From: Nocardia bhagyanarayanae
Lineage (GTDB): Bacteria > Actinomycetota > Actinomycetes > Mycobacteriales > Mycobacteriaceae
Direction: 5' to 3'
DNA: 64,000 bases
Assembly: GCF_006716565.1 (NCBI RefSeq)
Contig: NZ_VFPG01000002.1
Span: 1,375,484-1,439,483, forward strand
The stretch's first letter is position 1, and each line of letters opens with the position of its first letter. The notes under the pieces were generated by a model that saw only the letters and a program-made list of their open reading frames with translations, did no database searches and was not told the origin of the DNA. This document shows positions 45,420-54,509 of the stretch, one piece after another. The position numbers and the translations under genes are program-made.

Positions 45420-48206
45420 TCAGCCCGCCGCCGTTGGCACCAGCGCGGCGAGCGCGACCGCCGAGGCCTGGTGCCGGGCGACAAGCGCCGCGACCTCGGC
45501 GTGCGGAGCTTCCGCCGGACGCTGCCAGTCGCCGCCGTGGCCGAGCAGCGTGGCCAGCGCGTCGCAGCTCGCCGGATGGGCGAAGAGCAGATCGCCGACC
45601 GGTCCGCCCGCGACCGCGACGGCGGGCGCGGCGGGCGGCTGCGGCGTGCCCGTCCACGGCGGAGTCCAGCGGTCCACCGCCGCGAGACCGGACGGGAACG
45701 TGCGACCGGCCTCCCTGGTGAGCGCCGGGATCAGTTCACCGGCCTGGCCACGCAGGGTGGTGATCAGCTTCGGGAGCCAGGGCAGCAGCACACTGTCCGG
45801 CAGGCGACCGAATGCCTTCGAGAGCAGTTCCACCACGAAAGGTTTCAAGGACGGCACCGGATCCATGGCTTGCACGAAACCGCTCAGGTAGTGCGGGAAG
45901 GCGGGGACCACGAGCGGGTTGGCCAGCATGTCGTCGCAGCGGGTGCGCAGTTCCGGCAGCGTCAGCAACCCGAGTTGCAAGCGCGTCGCCCACAGCAGCG
46001 CGACCTTCGCGGGCGCCTCCGGATGCGACTGCAACACCGCGAGTTCGAGCTGGGTGTGATCGCAGCCGAGGGAAAGCGCCAGGTTCTCCATGCCGAACAG
46101 GAAGCCGAGCATGGCCGCGACCGGCCGCACTCCGGTGTTCTCGTCGGTGAACGCGGTCGGCAGCAGCGTGCAGTAGTGCGCGTAGCCCGCGGTGACGAAC
46201 CGGCCGCACCACTCCGGCAGGCCGTCCGCGGTCGACCGGAAGTAGTTGAGCAGCAGCCGGATTCGGCGCAGCACCTCGGGCGCGTCGTCGACCGACCGTT
46301 CGGCGGCGAGCAGTTCGACGGCGCGGTGCCCCAGCTCGTCGGCCAGGCGCGGCGAGTTCAGGTACACCAGGGCGTCTTCCACCGCCGCCAGCGCCACCGC
46401 GGCCGTGGCGTCCGCGGCGGACACCGCCATGCGTAGCCGTTGCTCGAGGACCTGCTCGATGGTCACACCCTCGTAGCCGAGCTCGACGAGGGCGCGTTGG
46501 TGTTTGCCGAGCGCCAGATCCCAGCTCTCCTGAATGGAGGTCTCGCCGAGTGCCCGCGACCCCATGATCGGCCGCACCGCGTCCGAGGGCAGCAGCCTGC
46601 GCAGGATCCACAAGAGATCCGAGCAGGGCCGCAGGTGCGGGTCGGCGCGCAGATCCAACAGCGAACGCTGCACGGTGCGCTTGCTGGTGTCGATACCCAG
46701 CGGCGCGAGCCGGTCGAGCACGTCGCGGGCGAGCGGCGGCAGCGCCGCGTAGCCCACCTGACCGATGCGGTCACCGCCGAGCAGGATCTCGCACAGCCTG
46801 CGCACGTCCCGGCGACCCGGCACGTGGTCCTTCTCGATGCAGGTGATCGCCGCGTCCTGGAAGTCGTACGGCGTCGGGCGGGCGCGATTGCGCATGCCCG
46901 CCAACAGGATCGAGGTTTCGAACACCGCGATCGCGTCGGCGGTGCTGGCCAGGTAGCCGTTGCGCCGGGCCAGCCGGACGATGTCGACCGACCAGTCGAG
47001 CAACTCGGCCTCGTCGAGCGAGTCCAGCCGCGGCGGCGTGGACAGGAACCCCGTCAGCTGGTCGGTCACGGCGGCGACCGTCACCACGGGCGGGGTGCGC
47101 TTGCTCGTCTTCTTGCTCGCGGATTTCTGACCCGCGAGCTGGAACGGCTTGGCGCCGCCGCGCCGCAGTCCCTTCGACCAGGTCGCCGCCGCGATCGAGA
47201 CCGACCCCGAGGCCAGCCCGAACTGCTCCTCGATGGCCGAGTGGCTGGACGGGATCAGCCCGTACTGCCAGGTGGTGTTCGACCGCGGCGTGATCTCGTA
47301 GGGCGCCGCGTCGGCGGGCAGGCCGAACTGCTCGACGTGGCTGGCCGCATGGAACGCCCCGCACACGTACAGGCAGTCGGCCGGGTCGGCGCCGGTCGCG
47401 TCCAGATGTTCGCGCATCCGCGTCCACATGTAGCGCTCGCGGTTCTCGTCCTCCTCGACGCCGGTGCGGCGCAAGCGACGGAACAGGCTGCCGATCAACA
47501 CCATGACCTGGCGGTAGGTGTCGTAGTCGGCGCCCGCCAGCGGTTGCTCGACATACTGGTCCCACCACTCCGACCAGTGCCGCACCTTGCCGTGGTGCAG
47601 CAGGTGCTCCTCGAGTTCGGCGAAACCCGGTCGCAGATCGCCGATTTCGATGCCGACCGCGTCGCCGTGCAGCGCGCCGCCCTCGGCGGGCTCCGGCACT
47701 ACCTCGGCGGGCGCGTCGCCCTTCGGCGCGTCGCGGTCCGGCGCCCACTGGAACACGTGGTCGGTGGAGCGGTCGACGAGCACGAGCTCGACGCCGGGGG
47801 TGTCGAGCGCGTAGGCGATGGCCTGGTACTCCGCCGACGCCTCGGTGATCGGCGCGACCACCGACAGCGGCGCCCACGCGGCCGGGAACCCGTCGAGTTC
47901 ACCGGCCCACGCCTGTACCGCCACCGGCAGCCTGCAATTGCGCAGCTCGTCCAGGATCGGCCGCAGGTCCTCGCACAGCTCCAGGTAGACGACCTTGGGT
48001 CGCTTCTCGTGCAGCCGCCGCACCATCGCCAGCCCCGAGGCGGGCGAATGGTGGCAAACCGGGAAGATCTCGAGCTCGACCGCGAGCGCGCGATCGACGT
48101 CGTCGACGATGCCCGCGAGGATCTCCGCGACCGCGCCCGGCTCGGCCGCGAATCGCTCCGCGGCCGTGGCCAATTGCTCGCGCAGCGCGCCGAACGGACC
48201 GCTCAC
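45420..48206 (-). CDS. DUF5682 protein (YehM-like) of the MoxR-vWA operon
   Basis: This 928-residue protein matches DUF5682. The N-terminal domain starts VELEIFPVCHHSPASGLAMVRRLHEKRPKVVYLELCEDLRPIL and contains conserved His/Asp/Glu positions (FPVCHHS, YVCGAFHAASHVEQF) that suggest an enzyme core. Residues from about 400 on are helical and repeat-like. The start is a GTG overlapping the AAA gene stop (GTGA). It is the last gene of the operon and, as far as I recall, corresponds to E. coli YehM. The biochemical activity is unknown. Confidence 0.85.
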   Translation of the reverse strand: MSGPFGALREQLATAAERFAAEPGAVAEILAGIVDDVDRALAVELEIFPVCHHSPASGLAMVRRLHEKRPKVVYLELCEDLRPILDELRNCRLPVAVQAWAGELDGFPAAWAPLSVVAPITEASAEYQAIAYALDTPGVELVLVDRSTDHVFQWAPDRDAPKGDAPAEVVPEPAEGGALHGDAVGIEIGDLRPGFAELEEHLLHHGKVRHWSEWWDQYVEQPLAGADYDTYRQVMVLIGSLFRRLRRTGVEEDENRERYMWTRMREHLDATGADPADCLYVCGAFHAASHVEQFGLPADAAPYEITPRSNTTWQYGLIPSSHSAIEEQFGLASGSVSIAAATWSKGLRRGGAKPFQLAGQKSASKKTSKRTPPVVTVAAVTDQLTGFLSTPPRLDSLDEAELLDWSVDIVRLARRNGYLASTADAIAVFETSILLAGMRNRARPTPYDFQDAAITCIEKDHVPGRRDVRRLCEILLGGDRIGQVGYAALPPLARDVLDRLAPLGIDTSKRTVQRSLLDLRADPHLRPCSDLLWILRRLLPSDAVRPIMGSRALGETSIQESWDLALGKHQRALVELGYEGVTIEQVLEQRLRMAVSAADATAAVALAAVEDALVYLNSPRLADELGHRAVELLAAERSVDDAPEVLRRIRLLLNYFRSTADGLPEWCGRFVTAGYAHYCTLLPTAFTDENTGVRPVAAMLGFLFGMENLALSLGCDHTQLELAVLQSHPEAPAKVALLWATRLQLGLLTLPELRTRCDDMLANPLVVPAFPHYLSGFVQAMDPVPSLKPFVVELLSKAFGRLPDSVLLPWLPKLITTLRGQAGELIPALTREAGRTFPSGLAAVDRWTPPWTGTPQPPAAPAVAVAGGPVGDLLFAHPASCDALATLLGHGGDWQRPAEAPHAEVAALVARHQASAVALAALVPTAAG

Positions 48207-49318
48207 GAGAGCCTCGCGATCGCCGCCCGGCCGCCCTCGAGGAACTGCGACCAATCCCCGCCCGCGTCCTTGCTGCGCGGTTCCACCACGCCGTGCCAGA
48301 ACTTGTTGAGGATCGCCAGGTCCTCCGGCGCCCGCCGGGCCAACGAGCCGACCAGCGACCCGGCGAGTGTCTCCGCGCGCAGCGTGCGGTCGCCGAAGAA
48401 CTGGCTGTGCAGGATCGCGTCCTCCAGCACGCCGATCTGCTCGGCGGTCGAGAGCGCCGACTCCAGCTTCTCGTCGTCGCTGGTCGCGGCCGCGGCAGCG
48501 GAGCGAAGATCGGCGAAGCTGTCGAGCAGGATGTCGAGCAGCGTGGGCGGCAGCTCCAGCTCGATCTGGTGCCTGCGCAGCAGCTCGGCGGTGCGGAACC
48601 GCACGATCTCGGCCTCGCTGCGCTTGTTGGTCACCACCGGGATGCGCACGAAGTTGAAGCGCCGCTTCAGCGCCGAGGAGAGATCGTTGACGCCGCGGTC
48701 GCGGCTGTTGGCGGTGGCGATGATGGAGAAGCCCGGCTTGGCGAACACGACGTTGTCGTCGTCGAGTTCGGGGATGGAAACGTACTTCTCGGACAGGATC
48801 GAGATGAGCGCGTCCTGCACGTCGCTGGTGGAGCGGGTCAGCTCCTCGAAGCGGCCGATCACGCCCTGCTCCATCGCGGTCATGATCGGGGACGGGATCA
48901 TCGACTCCCTGGACTGCCCCTTGGCGATGACCATGGAGATGTTCCACGAGTACTTGATGTGGTCCTCGGTGGTGCCCGCGGTGCCCTGCACGACGAGCGT
49001 GGAATTGCGGCTGATGGCCGCCGAGAGCAGCTCGGCCAGCCAGCTCTTGCCGGTACCGGGATCACCGATCAGCAGCAGCCCGCGGTCGGAGGCCAGGGTG
49101 ACGATGCTGCGTTCGACGAAACTGCGGTCGCCGAACCACTTCTGGTCGATCTGCCGCTCCAGGCCGTCGGCGCGCTCGGAGCCGAGGATGAACAGCCGCA
49201 CCATCTTCGGGCTCAGGCGCCAGGCGAACGGCTTGGGGCCGTCGTCGATCGACTCGAGCCAGTCCAGCTCCTCGGCGTACTTGATTTCGGCGGGGGCGCG
49301 CAGCGCGGTGTCGGTCAT
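48203..49318 (-). CDS. MoxR-type AAA+ ATPase (YehL-like)
   Basis: This 371-residue ATPase has Walker A GDPGTGKSWLAELL, a Walker B/acidic segment GRFEELTRSTSDVQDALISILSEKYVSIPE, sensor 1 IIATANSRDRGVNDLSSALKRRFNFVRIP with arginine-finger candidates, and a C-terminal lid. MoxR ATPases usually work with a vWA protein encoded next door, here 14 bases upstream. It overlaps the DUF5682 gene by 4 bases. Confidence 0.92.
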   Translation of the reverse strand: MTDTALRAPAEIKYAEELDWLESIDDGPKPFAWRLSPKMVRLFILGSERADGLERQIDQKWFGDRSFVERSIVTLASDRGLLLIGDPGTGKSWLAELLSAAISRNSTLVVQGTAGTTEDHIKYSWNISMVIAKGQSRESMIPSPIMTAMEQGVIGRFEELTRSTSDVQDALISILSEKYVSIPELDDDNVVFAKPGFSIIATANSRDRGVNDLSSALKRRFNFVRIPVVTNKRSEAEIVRFRTAELLRRHQIELELPPTLLDILLDSFADLRSAAAAATSDDEKLESALSTAEQIGVLEDAILHSQFFGDRTLRAETLAGSLVGSLARRAPEDLAILNKFWHGVVEPRSKDAGGDWSQFLEGGRAAIARLS

Positions 49319-49332
49319 GGTTGCGAGGTCTC

Positions 49333-50697
49333 CTAGTCGAGAAAGTTCTTGAGTTCGAACACGAGTTTTTGGATGCGGCCCGAGATCACCGGTGTGCCCA
49401 TGGCCTTGAAGCGCTCCCGGAACCAGGGGTTCACGCTCTGCTGCCCGGAGCTGTTCACCGAGCCGACGGGGATGAGCTTCACGCCGTTGCGGTGCACGGC
49501 CTGCATGCTCTCGTACAGCGGCTGGGAGCGGTCGAACTCGTAGAAGTCCGAGATCCACACCAGCACGGTGTTGGTCGGGTCGACGATCTTCGGCTGGGCC
49601 ATCGCCATGGCGACCGGGCCGTCGTTGCCGCCGCCGAGGTTGGTGCGCAGCAGCACCTCGAACGGGTCGTGTACCCACGGCGTCAGGTCGATGGCACGGG
49701 TGTCGTAGGCGATGAGGTGCACGTCGACCTTGGGCAGGCCGGCGAAGATCGAGGCGAGGATGGTGCAGTTCACCATCGAGTCGACCATCGAACCGGACTG
49801 GTCGACCACCACGATCATCCGGGCGGGCACGGTGCGCTTGGCGGTCTGCCGATAGAACAGCCGATCCACGTAGAGGCGCTCGTCGTCCGGATTCCAGTTG
49901 GTGAGGTTCTTCCAGATCGTGCGGTCCACATCCAGATTGCGCAGGATGCGCTTCGGCGGCACCGAGCGGTCGACGGTGCCCGCGGTGGTCTGCTGTACCT
50001 GGGTGCGCAGCACCTCCGCGACCTGGTCGACGTAGCGGCGGATGAGCGACTTGGCGTTGGCCAGCGCGACGCCCGACAGATTCGTCTTGTCGCGCAGCAG
50101 CTGTTCGATCAGCGACATGCTCGGCGTCAGCTGGGCCGAGAGCGCGGGATCGGCGAGTACCTCGCGCAGCCGCATTCGCGAGACCAGGTCGGCCTCGAGG
50201 TCGCCGAGCACGGTGCGCACGTCCGCGCCGCAGTCCTCGCCGAGCATGCGCCGCAACCAGCCCGCATCGCGCTGCCAGCCCGCCAGCTGGGTCGCGCTGA
50301 CCGTGCCGCCGCCGGTCGCGAAGACGTTCAGCAACAGCTTGGAAATCAAGGCGGCCGAACGCACCTCGCCGGAGCCGACAGCCGGGTCGGCCTCCGTTTC
50401 CGCGGGTTGCGCCGGAGTCTCGTCCGCGTTCCGCTCGATCGATTCCGCGGCGCAGTCCACCGATTCCGCCGCCCGCACGTGGGCGCCGAGTCCGTCGAAT
50501 TCGGTCGCCAGATCGGGGAAGCGCTGCACCACGTTGTCGATCGAGACACCGGGGTCGAGCAGCGCCGCGGGCAGGCCGAGGTCGTCGACGATCGCGACGC
50601 TCGACGTCTCCAGCGCGGGCTGCGCCTCGCTGTCGAAAATGCCCGCGAGCAGCCGCCAGTAGAGGATCTGCCGTCGAGTCTCGTTGCTGTCGGTCAT
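49333..50697 (-). CDS. vWA-domain protein (YehP-like)
   Basis: This 454-residue protein has a C-terminal von Willebrand A domain with an intact MIDAS: D299-Q-S301-G-S303 in VVVDQSGSMVDS, then LRTNLGGGND and VWISDFYEF. The N-terminal ~280 residues are helical (IEQLLRDKTNLSGVALANAKSLIRRYVDQVAEVL). It overlaps the upstream 458-residue protein gene (ATGA). It should be the adaptor partner of the MoxR ATPase. Confidence 0.92.
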   Translation of the reverse strand: MTDSNETRRQILYWRLLAGIFDSEAQPALETSSVAIVDDLGLPAALLDPGVSIDNVVQRFPDLATEFDGLGAHVRAAESVDCAAESIERNADETPAQPAETEADPAVGSGEVRSAALISKLLLNVFATGGGTVSATQLAGWQRDAGWLRRMLGEDCGADVRTVLGDLEADLVSRMRLREVLADPALSAQLTPSMSLIEQLLRDKTNLSGVALANAKSLIRRYVDQVAEVLRTQVQQTTAGTVDRSVPPKRILRNLDVDRTIWKNLTNWNPDDERLYVDRLFYRQTAKRTVPARMIVVVDQSGSMVDSMVNCTILASIFAGLPKVDVHLIAYDTRAIDLTPWVHDPFEVLLRTNLGGGNDGPVAMAMAQPKIVDPTNTVLVWISDFYEFDRSQPLYESMQAVHRNGVKLIPVGSVNSSGQQSVNPWFRERFKAMGTPVISGRIQKLVFELKNFLD

Positions 50698-52070
50698 TTT
50701 CTCAGCAGCCGTCCCGCTCGTTCCCTGAGCACCGCGACCGCGTCGCCCGACTTCGCTTGCGACTTGGCCACTTTCGGATCCGTCACGCCGCAGGCCCAGT
50801 CGCCGCCGTGCACGTCGACCGCCACGCCTTTGGTCTTCTTGCGCACGGCGAGCGGGCGCAGCGACCACCGCCCGGCGTCCCAGCGCAGCAGGCCTAGGCA
50901 GGTCGAGGAGCCGTTCACCGCGGCGGGCGTCAGCGGGCCGCAGGTCGGCAGCCGGTCCAGTTCGAGGGCAAGCCGGTGCCCGTCCAACTCGATGGCGCCG
51001 TCCTCGACCTTGTACCCCTCCACCAGAACCGGCTCCGAAAGGTGCACCGGGTCACGATCCAGCGGGGGAGTGGCCGGGGCCAATGCGCCCGCCAGACCGA
51101 CGCGTGCCGTGGCGAACGGATCGGCGCTCGCGCCGATGCGAGCCGACTGGTCGTGCCAGATCAGGTCGCCTCCCGCGGTCATCGGCATGCCGTCGATGTC
51201 GAGGCTGAGCCGCTCGGCCATCGCTTTCAGCAGTTGCGGGTGCTCGGTGAACAGCTGCCAGATCGCGGGGCCGACGATCGTGTCGACCTTGGCCGCGGCG
51301 ATGCTGACCCGCACCCGCCGCGTCGGCCCGCCCGCCGTCTCCAGCAGCGCGTACAGCTGGGCCTGCACCGCGGTGCCGTGCTCGTGCACGTCGACGCCCA
51401 GCGGAAGCAGCCGCCCGGAGACCGCCGTGGTCTCGGTGAAACCGCCGGTGCGCCAGGACAACAGCAGCGCCCGCGCCCACAGGTCCGCCCAGCGCCGGGC
51501 GGGCAGCCGGTCCAGCGTCGCCACCGGAGATCCGGCGCGCAGCTCGGCGGTCAGGCCGTCGAGCAGGACGGCGAGCCTGCGCAAGGCCGGTTCGGCGAGC
51601 AGCGCCTCGACCGTCTGATCGGCGGCCGAGACCAAGTCGTGGTCGACGCCGCGCCATCCGGTGATGGCGACCTCCTGTAACCAGGAGCGGCTGCCCGCCG
51701 CCAGGTTGTGCGGCGTGTGCGGCTGCTCCGGCTGCTCCCACACGGCACGCTCGCGTCCCAGCGCGGTGTCCACCCGGTCCAGCAGGGCGTCGTGTACGGC
51801 GCCGAGCAGCGCGGCGCGTCCGCCCGCCAGGGCCGAGAGCTCCTCGGGGCCGATCGAGCCCGCGCCGAGTTTCGCGACCGCCTCGGCGATCGATGGCCCG
51901 AGCGGGGATCCGCCGAGCGCGGCGGCGAGACTCGCCAGCGCGGCCGTGTGTTCGTCGGTCAGCCGCGCGAATCCGTGTACCAGCGCGGTGTCGAATCCGG
52001 TCACCACATCGAGCGTTTCCGGCACACCCGGCGGCGGCTCGAGCAGTTCGGCCAAATGCACGCCGAGCAT
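50694..52070 (-). CDS. Unknown 458-residue protein of the MoxR-vWA operon
   Basis: I do not recognise a named domain. The first ~250 residues are helical (LASLAAALGGSPLGPSIAEAVAKLGAGSIGPEELSALAGG..., DQTVEALLAEPALRRLAVLLDGLTAEL) and the last ~200 are beta-rich (VLVEGYKVEDGAIELDGHRLALELDRLPTCGPL) ending with a basic tail. It overlaps the SWIM gene by one base and the vWA gene by four. Its size plus that of the SWIM protein is close to that of the single E. coli YehQ protein as I remember it, so it may be the detached C-terminal part of a YehQ. Confidence 0.82.
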   Translation of the reverse strand: MLGVHLAELLEPPPGVPETLDVVTGFDTALVHGFARLTDEHTAALASLAAALGGSPLGPSIAEAVAKLGAGSIGPEELSALAGGRAALLGAVHDALLDRVDTALGRERAVWEQPEQPHTPHNLAAGSRSWLQEVAITGWRGVDHDLVSAADQTVEALLAEPALRRLAVLLDGLTAELRAGSPVATLDRLPARRWADLWARALLLSWRTGGFTETTAVSGRLLPLGVDVHEHGTAVQAQLYALLETAGGPTRRVRVSIAAAKVDTIVGPAIWQLFTEHPQLLKAMAERLSLDIDGMPMTAGGDLIWHDQSARIGASADPFATARVGLAGALAPATPPLDRDPVHLSEPVLVEGYKVEDGAIELDGHRLALELDRLPTCGPLTPAAVNGSSTCLGLLRWDAGRWSLRPLAVRKKTKGVAVDVHGGDWACGVTDPKVAKSQAKSGDAVAVLRERAGRLLRK

Positions 52071-52564
52071 CAGCGGCTCACCCCCGTCGCGGGAAACCAC
52101 TGCAACTCGGGGATCGGCGCGGTGCCGCCCGGCAGCTCGAGATACGCGAGATGGCGCAGGAAGCGGCTGAATACGACGGCGGCGGGCGCGGGTTCGTGCG
52201 CGCAGTTCAGCGCGGCGCGCAGGCTCGCGCCCTCGGCGATCTCCACCCCCAAGTAGCGGGCCACCTGCTCGGCGCCGTACTGCACCACCGCCTCGTCCAG
52301 CAGCGCGTCGATGTGCTTGCACGGATAGGGTCCGCGCAGCCCGCCGCACGGCCGATTGTTGTTGGTGCTACAGCTGAGTCCGTGCGTCTTCGCCGACACC
52401 GACGAGACGTACACCCGCGCGATATCCGATCCGCTCGACACCACGCCCTGCAACCGCCCGTCCGCCATCTCGACGAAGGGCACCTTGGCCAGTTTGCGCG
52501 GCGCCACGACGGGCAGCGTCTGCACCACCGCCGCCCGCTCCCACTCGCGGTCATCCGAGTCCAT
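52070..52564 (-). CDS. SWIM zinc-finger protein
   Basis: This 164-residue protein is the first gene of the five-gene operon. It has a SWIM-type zinc site: SCSTNNNRPCGGLRGPYPCKHIDALL (Cys...Cys-x-His) preceded by VVSSGSDIARVYVSSVS, which resembles the strand before the finger in SWIM domains. SWIM fingers bind DNA or proteins. The ATG at 52564 lies downstream of a TTGTCG half-site array. Confidence 0.85.
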   Translation of the reverse strand: MDSDDREWERAAVVQTLPVVAPRKLAKVPFVEMADGRLQGVVSSGSDIARVYVSSVSAKTHGLSCSTNNNRPCGGLRGPYPCKHIDALLDEAVVQYGAEQVARYLGVEIAEGASLRAALNCAHEPAPAAVVFSRFLRHLAYLELPGGTAPIPELQWFPATGVSR

Positions 52565-52611
52565 CGCATTCCCTCCCGTTTCTCTTCATGACCGAAAACC
52601 TACGCGAACCC

Positions 52612-52700
52612 ACCGACAAGTCCGGGGCCCGGTTGTCGATCTTGTGAACAGCGACAACCTCTGTCTCGCAACCGGTTTCGGTATCAGCGAAGTTGTCGGT
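52612..52700. promoter_or_regulatory. Array of TTGTCG half-sites in the divergent promoter
   Basis: Half-sites alternate in orientation: CGACAA (52614-52619), TTGTCG (52633-52638), CGACAA (52652-52657), TTGTCG (52693-52698). The first three are separated by exactly 13 bases each. GGTTGTCG/CGACAACC (52631-52638, 52652-52659) and ACCGACAA/TTGTCGGT (52612-52619, 52693-52700) are perfect 8-bp inverted pairs. Confidence 0.6.
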
Positions 52701-52807
52701 GCGGGCTGCTAATCTGCCGCTGGGCGAGGCTGCGCGGGCACCCGCGAGCAGCGCCCGGCGGCGCGTCGGGACGACCTCCAGCGGTGCGGCCGTGGTATCG
52801 AGGACGG

Positions 52808-54355
52808 ATGACACCGACGCGCTCTTCCTACGATGTCGTCATCGTCGGCGGCGGCCACAACGGCTTGGTCGCCGCCGCGTACCTGGCGCGGGCAGGCCGC
52901 TCGGTGCTGCTGCTCGAGCGGCAGTCGCACACGGGCGGCGCGGCGGTGTCGGAACGCCCGTTCCCCGGTGTCGACGCGCGGGTGTCCCGGTATTCGTATC
53001 TGGTCAGCCTGCTGCCCGCGAGCATCGTGCGCGATCTCGGCCTCCGGTTCCAGACCCGGCGCAGGCGGATCTCCTCCTACACGCCGGTGGGCGACGGCGG
53101 GCTGCTCGTCGACACCGGATCCGAGGCGCGCACCAGGGCGAGCTTCGAACGCCTGACGGGCTCCGACCGCGATTTCGAGGCGTGGCGGCGGTTCTACGCG
53201 AGTACCGGACAGCTGGCCCGGCGGGTGTTTCCCACCCTGACCGAACCGCTGCCGACCCGAACCGAGCTGCGGCGCGTCGTCGCGGACGACGCGCTGTGGG
53301 AGGCGGTGTTCGAAAGGCCGCTCGGCGAGACGATCGAGGCGACCTTCACCGACGACACTGTGCGCGGCGTGGTGTTCACCGACGCCCTGATCGGCACCTT
53401 CACCCACGCGCACGACCCCTCGCTGCGGCAGAACCGCTGCTTCCTCTACCACGTGATCGGCGGCGGCACCGGCGACTGGGATGTTCCGGTGGGTGGCATG
53501 GGGGCACTCACCGACGCGCTGGCGGACGCGGCGCGCGCCGCGGGGGCCGAACTGGTCACGAACCGCGCGGTGACCGGCGTCGACAGCGACGGCGCCGCCG
53601 CGGAGGTGCGCTTCGAGGGCGGCACGGTCGGCGCGCGGCACGTCCTGGTGAACGCCGCGCCGCACGAGCTGGCGCGCCTGCTCGGCGGCGCCGAGGAGCC
53701 GAAACCCGAAGGCTCCCAGATGAAGCTGAACATGGTGCTGCGGCGATTACCGCGCCTACGGGACGCCGCGGTCGACCCCGCCGAGGCCTTCGCCGGTACC
53801 TTCCATATCGCCGAATCGTATGCGCGATTGGAGCAGTCCTATCGGGAAGCCGAGGCCGGACGGATACCGTCGGCGCCGCCGTCCGAGATCTACTGCCACA
53901 CCCTGACCGACCCGTCGATCCTGTCCGCCGACGTCGCAGCTCGCGGCATGCACACCCTCACGCTGTTCGGATTACACACTCCCGCACGGCTTTTCGGTGA
54001 CGATCCGGATGCCGCCCGCGCCGCCGTTGCGAAAGCTCTTCTCGCGCAGCTGGACCAGGTACTGGCCGAGCCCATCGCCGAGTGCCTGGCTCGAGATGCC
54101 GACGGCGTGCCCTGTCTGGAGGTGAAGTCCCCGCTCGATCTGGAGCGCGAGGTGGGATTGCCGGGCGGTCATATCTTCCACCGGGACTTGGCGTTTCCCT
54201 ATCGCGCGGACGACAGCGAAACGGATCCGGCCGGACGCTGGGGCGTCGCGACCGGGGTGCGCAACGTCTTCCTGTGCGGCTCGGGCGCGGTGCGCGGCGG
54301 CGGCGTCAGCGGCATCCCGGGACACAATGCCGCGCGTGCCGTCCTCGAGTCGTGA
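52808..54355 (+). CDS. Phytoene desaturase-like FAD oxidoreductase
   Basis: This 515-residue protein has the dinucleotide-binding motif VVIVGGGHNGLVAAAYLARAGRSVLLLERQSHTGGAAVSER and the C-terminal flavoprotein motif NVFLCGSGAVRGGGVSGIPGHNAARAV. It resembles the PYROXD2/CrtI-like amine-oxidase superfamily. No carotenoid genes are nearby, so the substrate is open. ATG 52808 has GAGG upstream. It is divergent from the MoxR-vWA operon and may share the half-site array. Confidence 0.9.
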   Translation: MTPTRSSYDVVIVGGGHNGLVAAAYLARAGRSVLLLERQSHTGGAAVSERPFPGVDARVSRYSYLVSLLPASIVRDLGLRFQTRRRRISSYTPVGDGGLLVDTGSEARTRASFERLTGSDRDFEAWRRFYASTGQLARRVFPTLTEPLPTRTELRRVVADDALWEAVFERPLGETIEATFTDDTVRGVVFTDALIGTFTHAHDPSLRQNRCFLYHVIGGGTGDWDVPVGGMGALTDALADAARAAGAELVTNRAVTGVDSDGAAAEVRFEGGTVGARHVLVNAAPHELARLLGGAEEPKPEGSQMKLNMVLRRLPRLRDAAVDPAEAFAGTFHIAESYARLEQSYREAEAGRIPSAPPSEIYCHTLTDPSILSADVAARGMHTLTLFGLHTPARLFGDDPDAARAAVAKALLAQLDQVLAEPIAECLARDADGVPCLEVKSPLDLEREVGLPGGHIFHRDLAFPYRADDSETDPAGRWGVATGVRNVFLCGSGAVRGGGVSGIPGHNAARAVLES

Positions 54356-54509
54356 CACGCCCGGACGCGCTCGCCGGATATTTTCCAGCGACCCTTGCTC
54401 AACTGCCCGTGATCACCGTTCCCAGCTCGACATCAGCGAACCATCGGATACCGCAACACGATCGGCTGTACAGTCACCGCGACGCAGCCGTTTTTGCTCA
54501 GGAGCCACC

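Noticed and set aside
45420..48947. An N-terminal extension of the DUF5682 protein into the AAA gene
   Set aside because: The GTG at 48206 overlaps the AAA stop in the usual way, and the upstream part is out of frame with a clear AAA+ protein.
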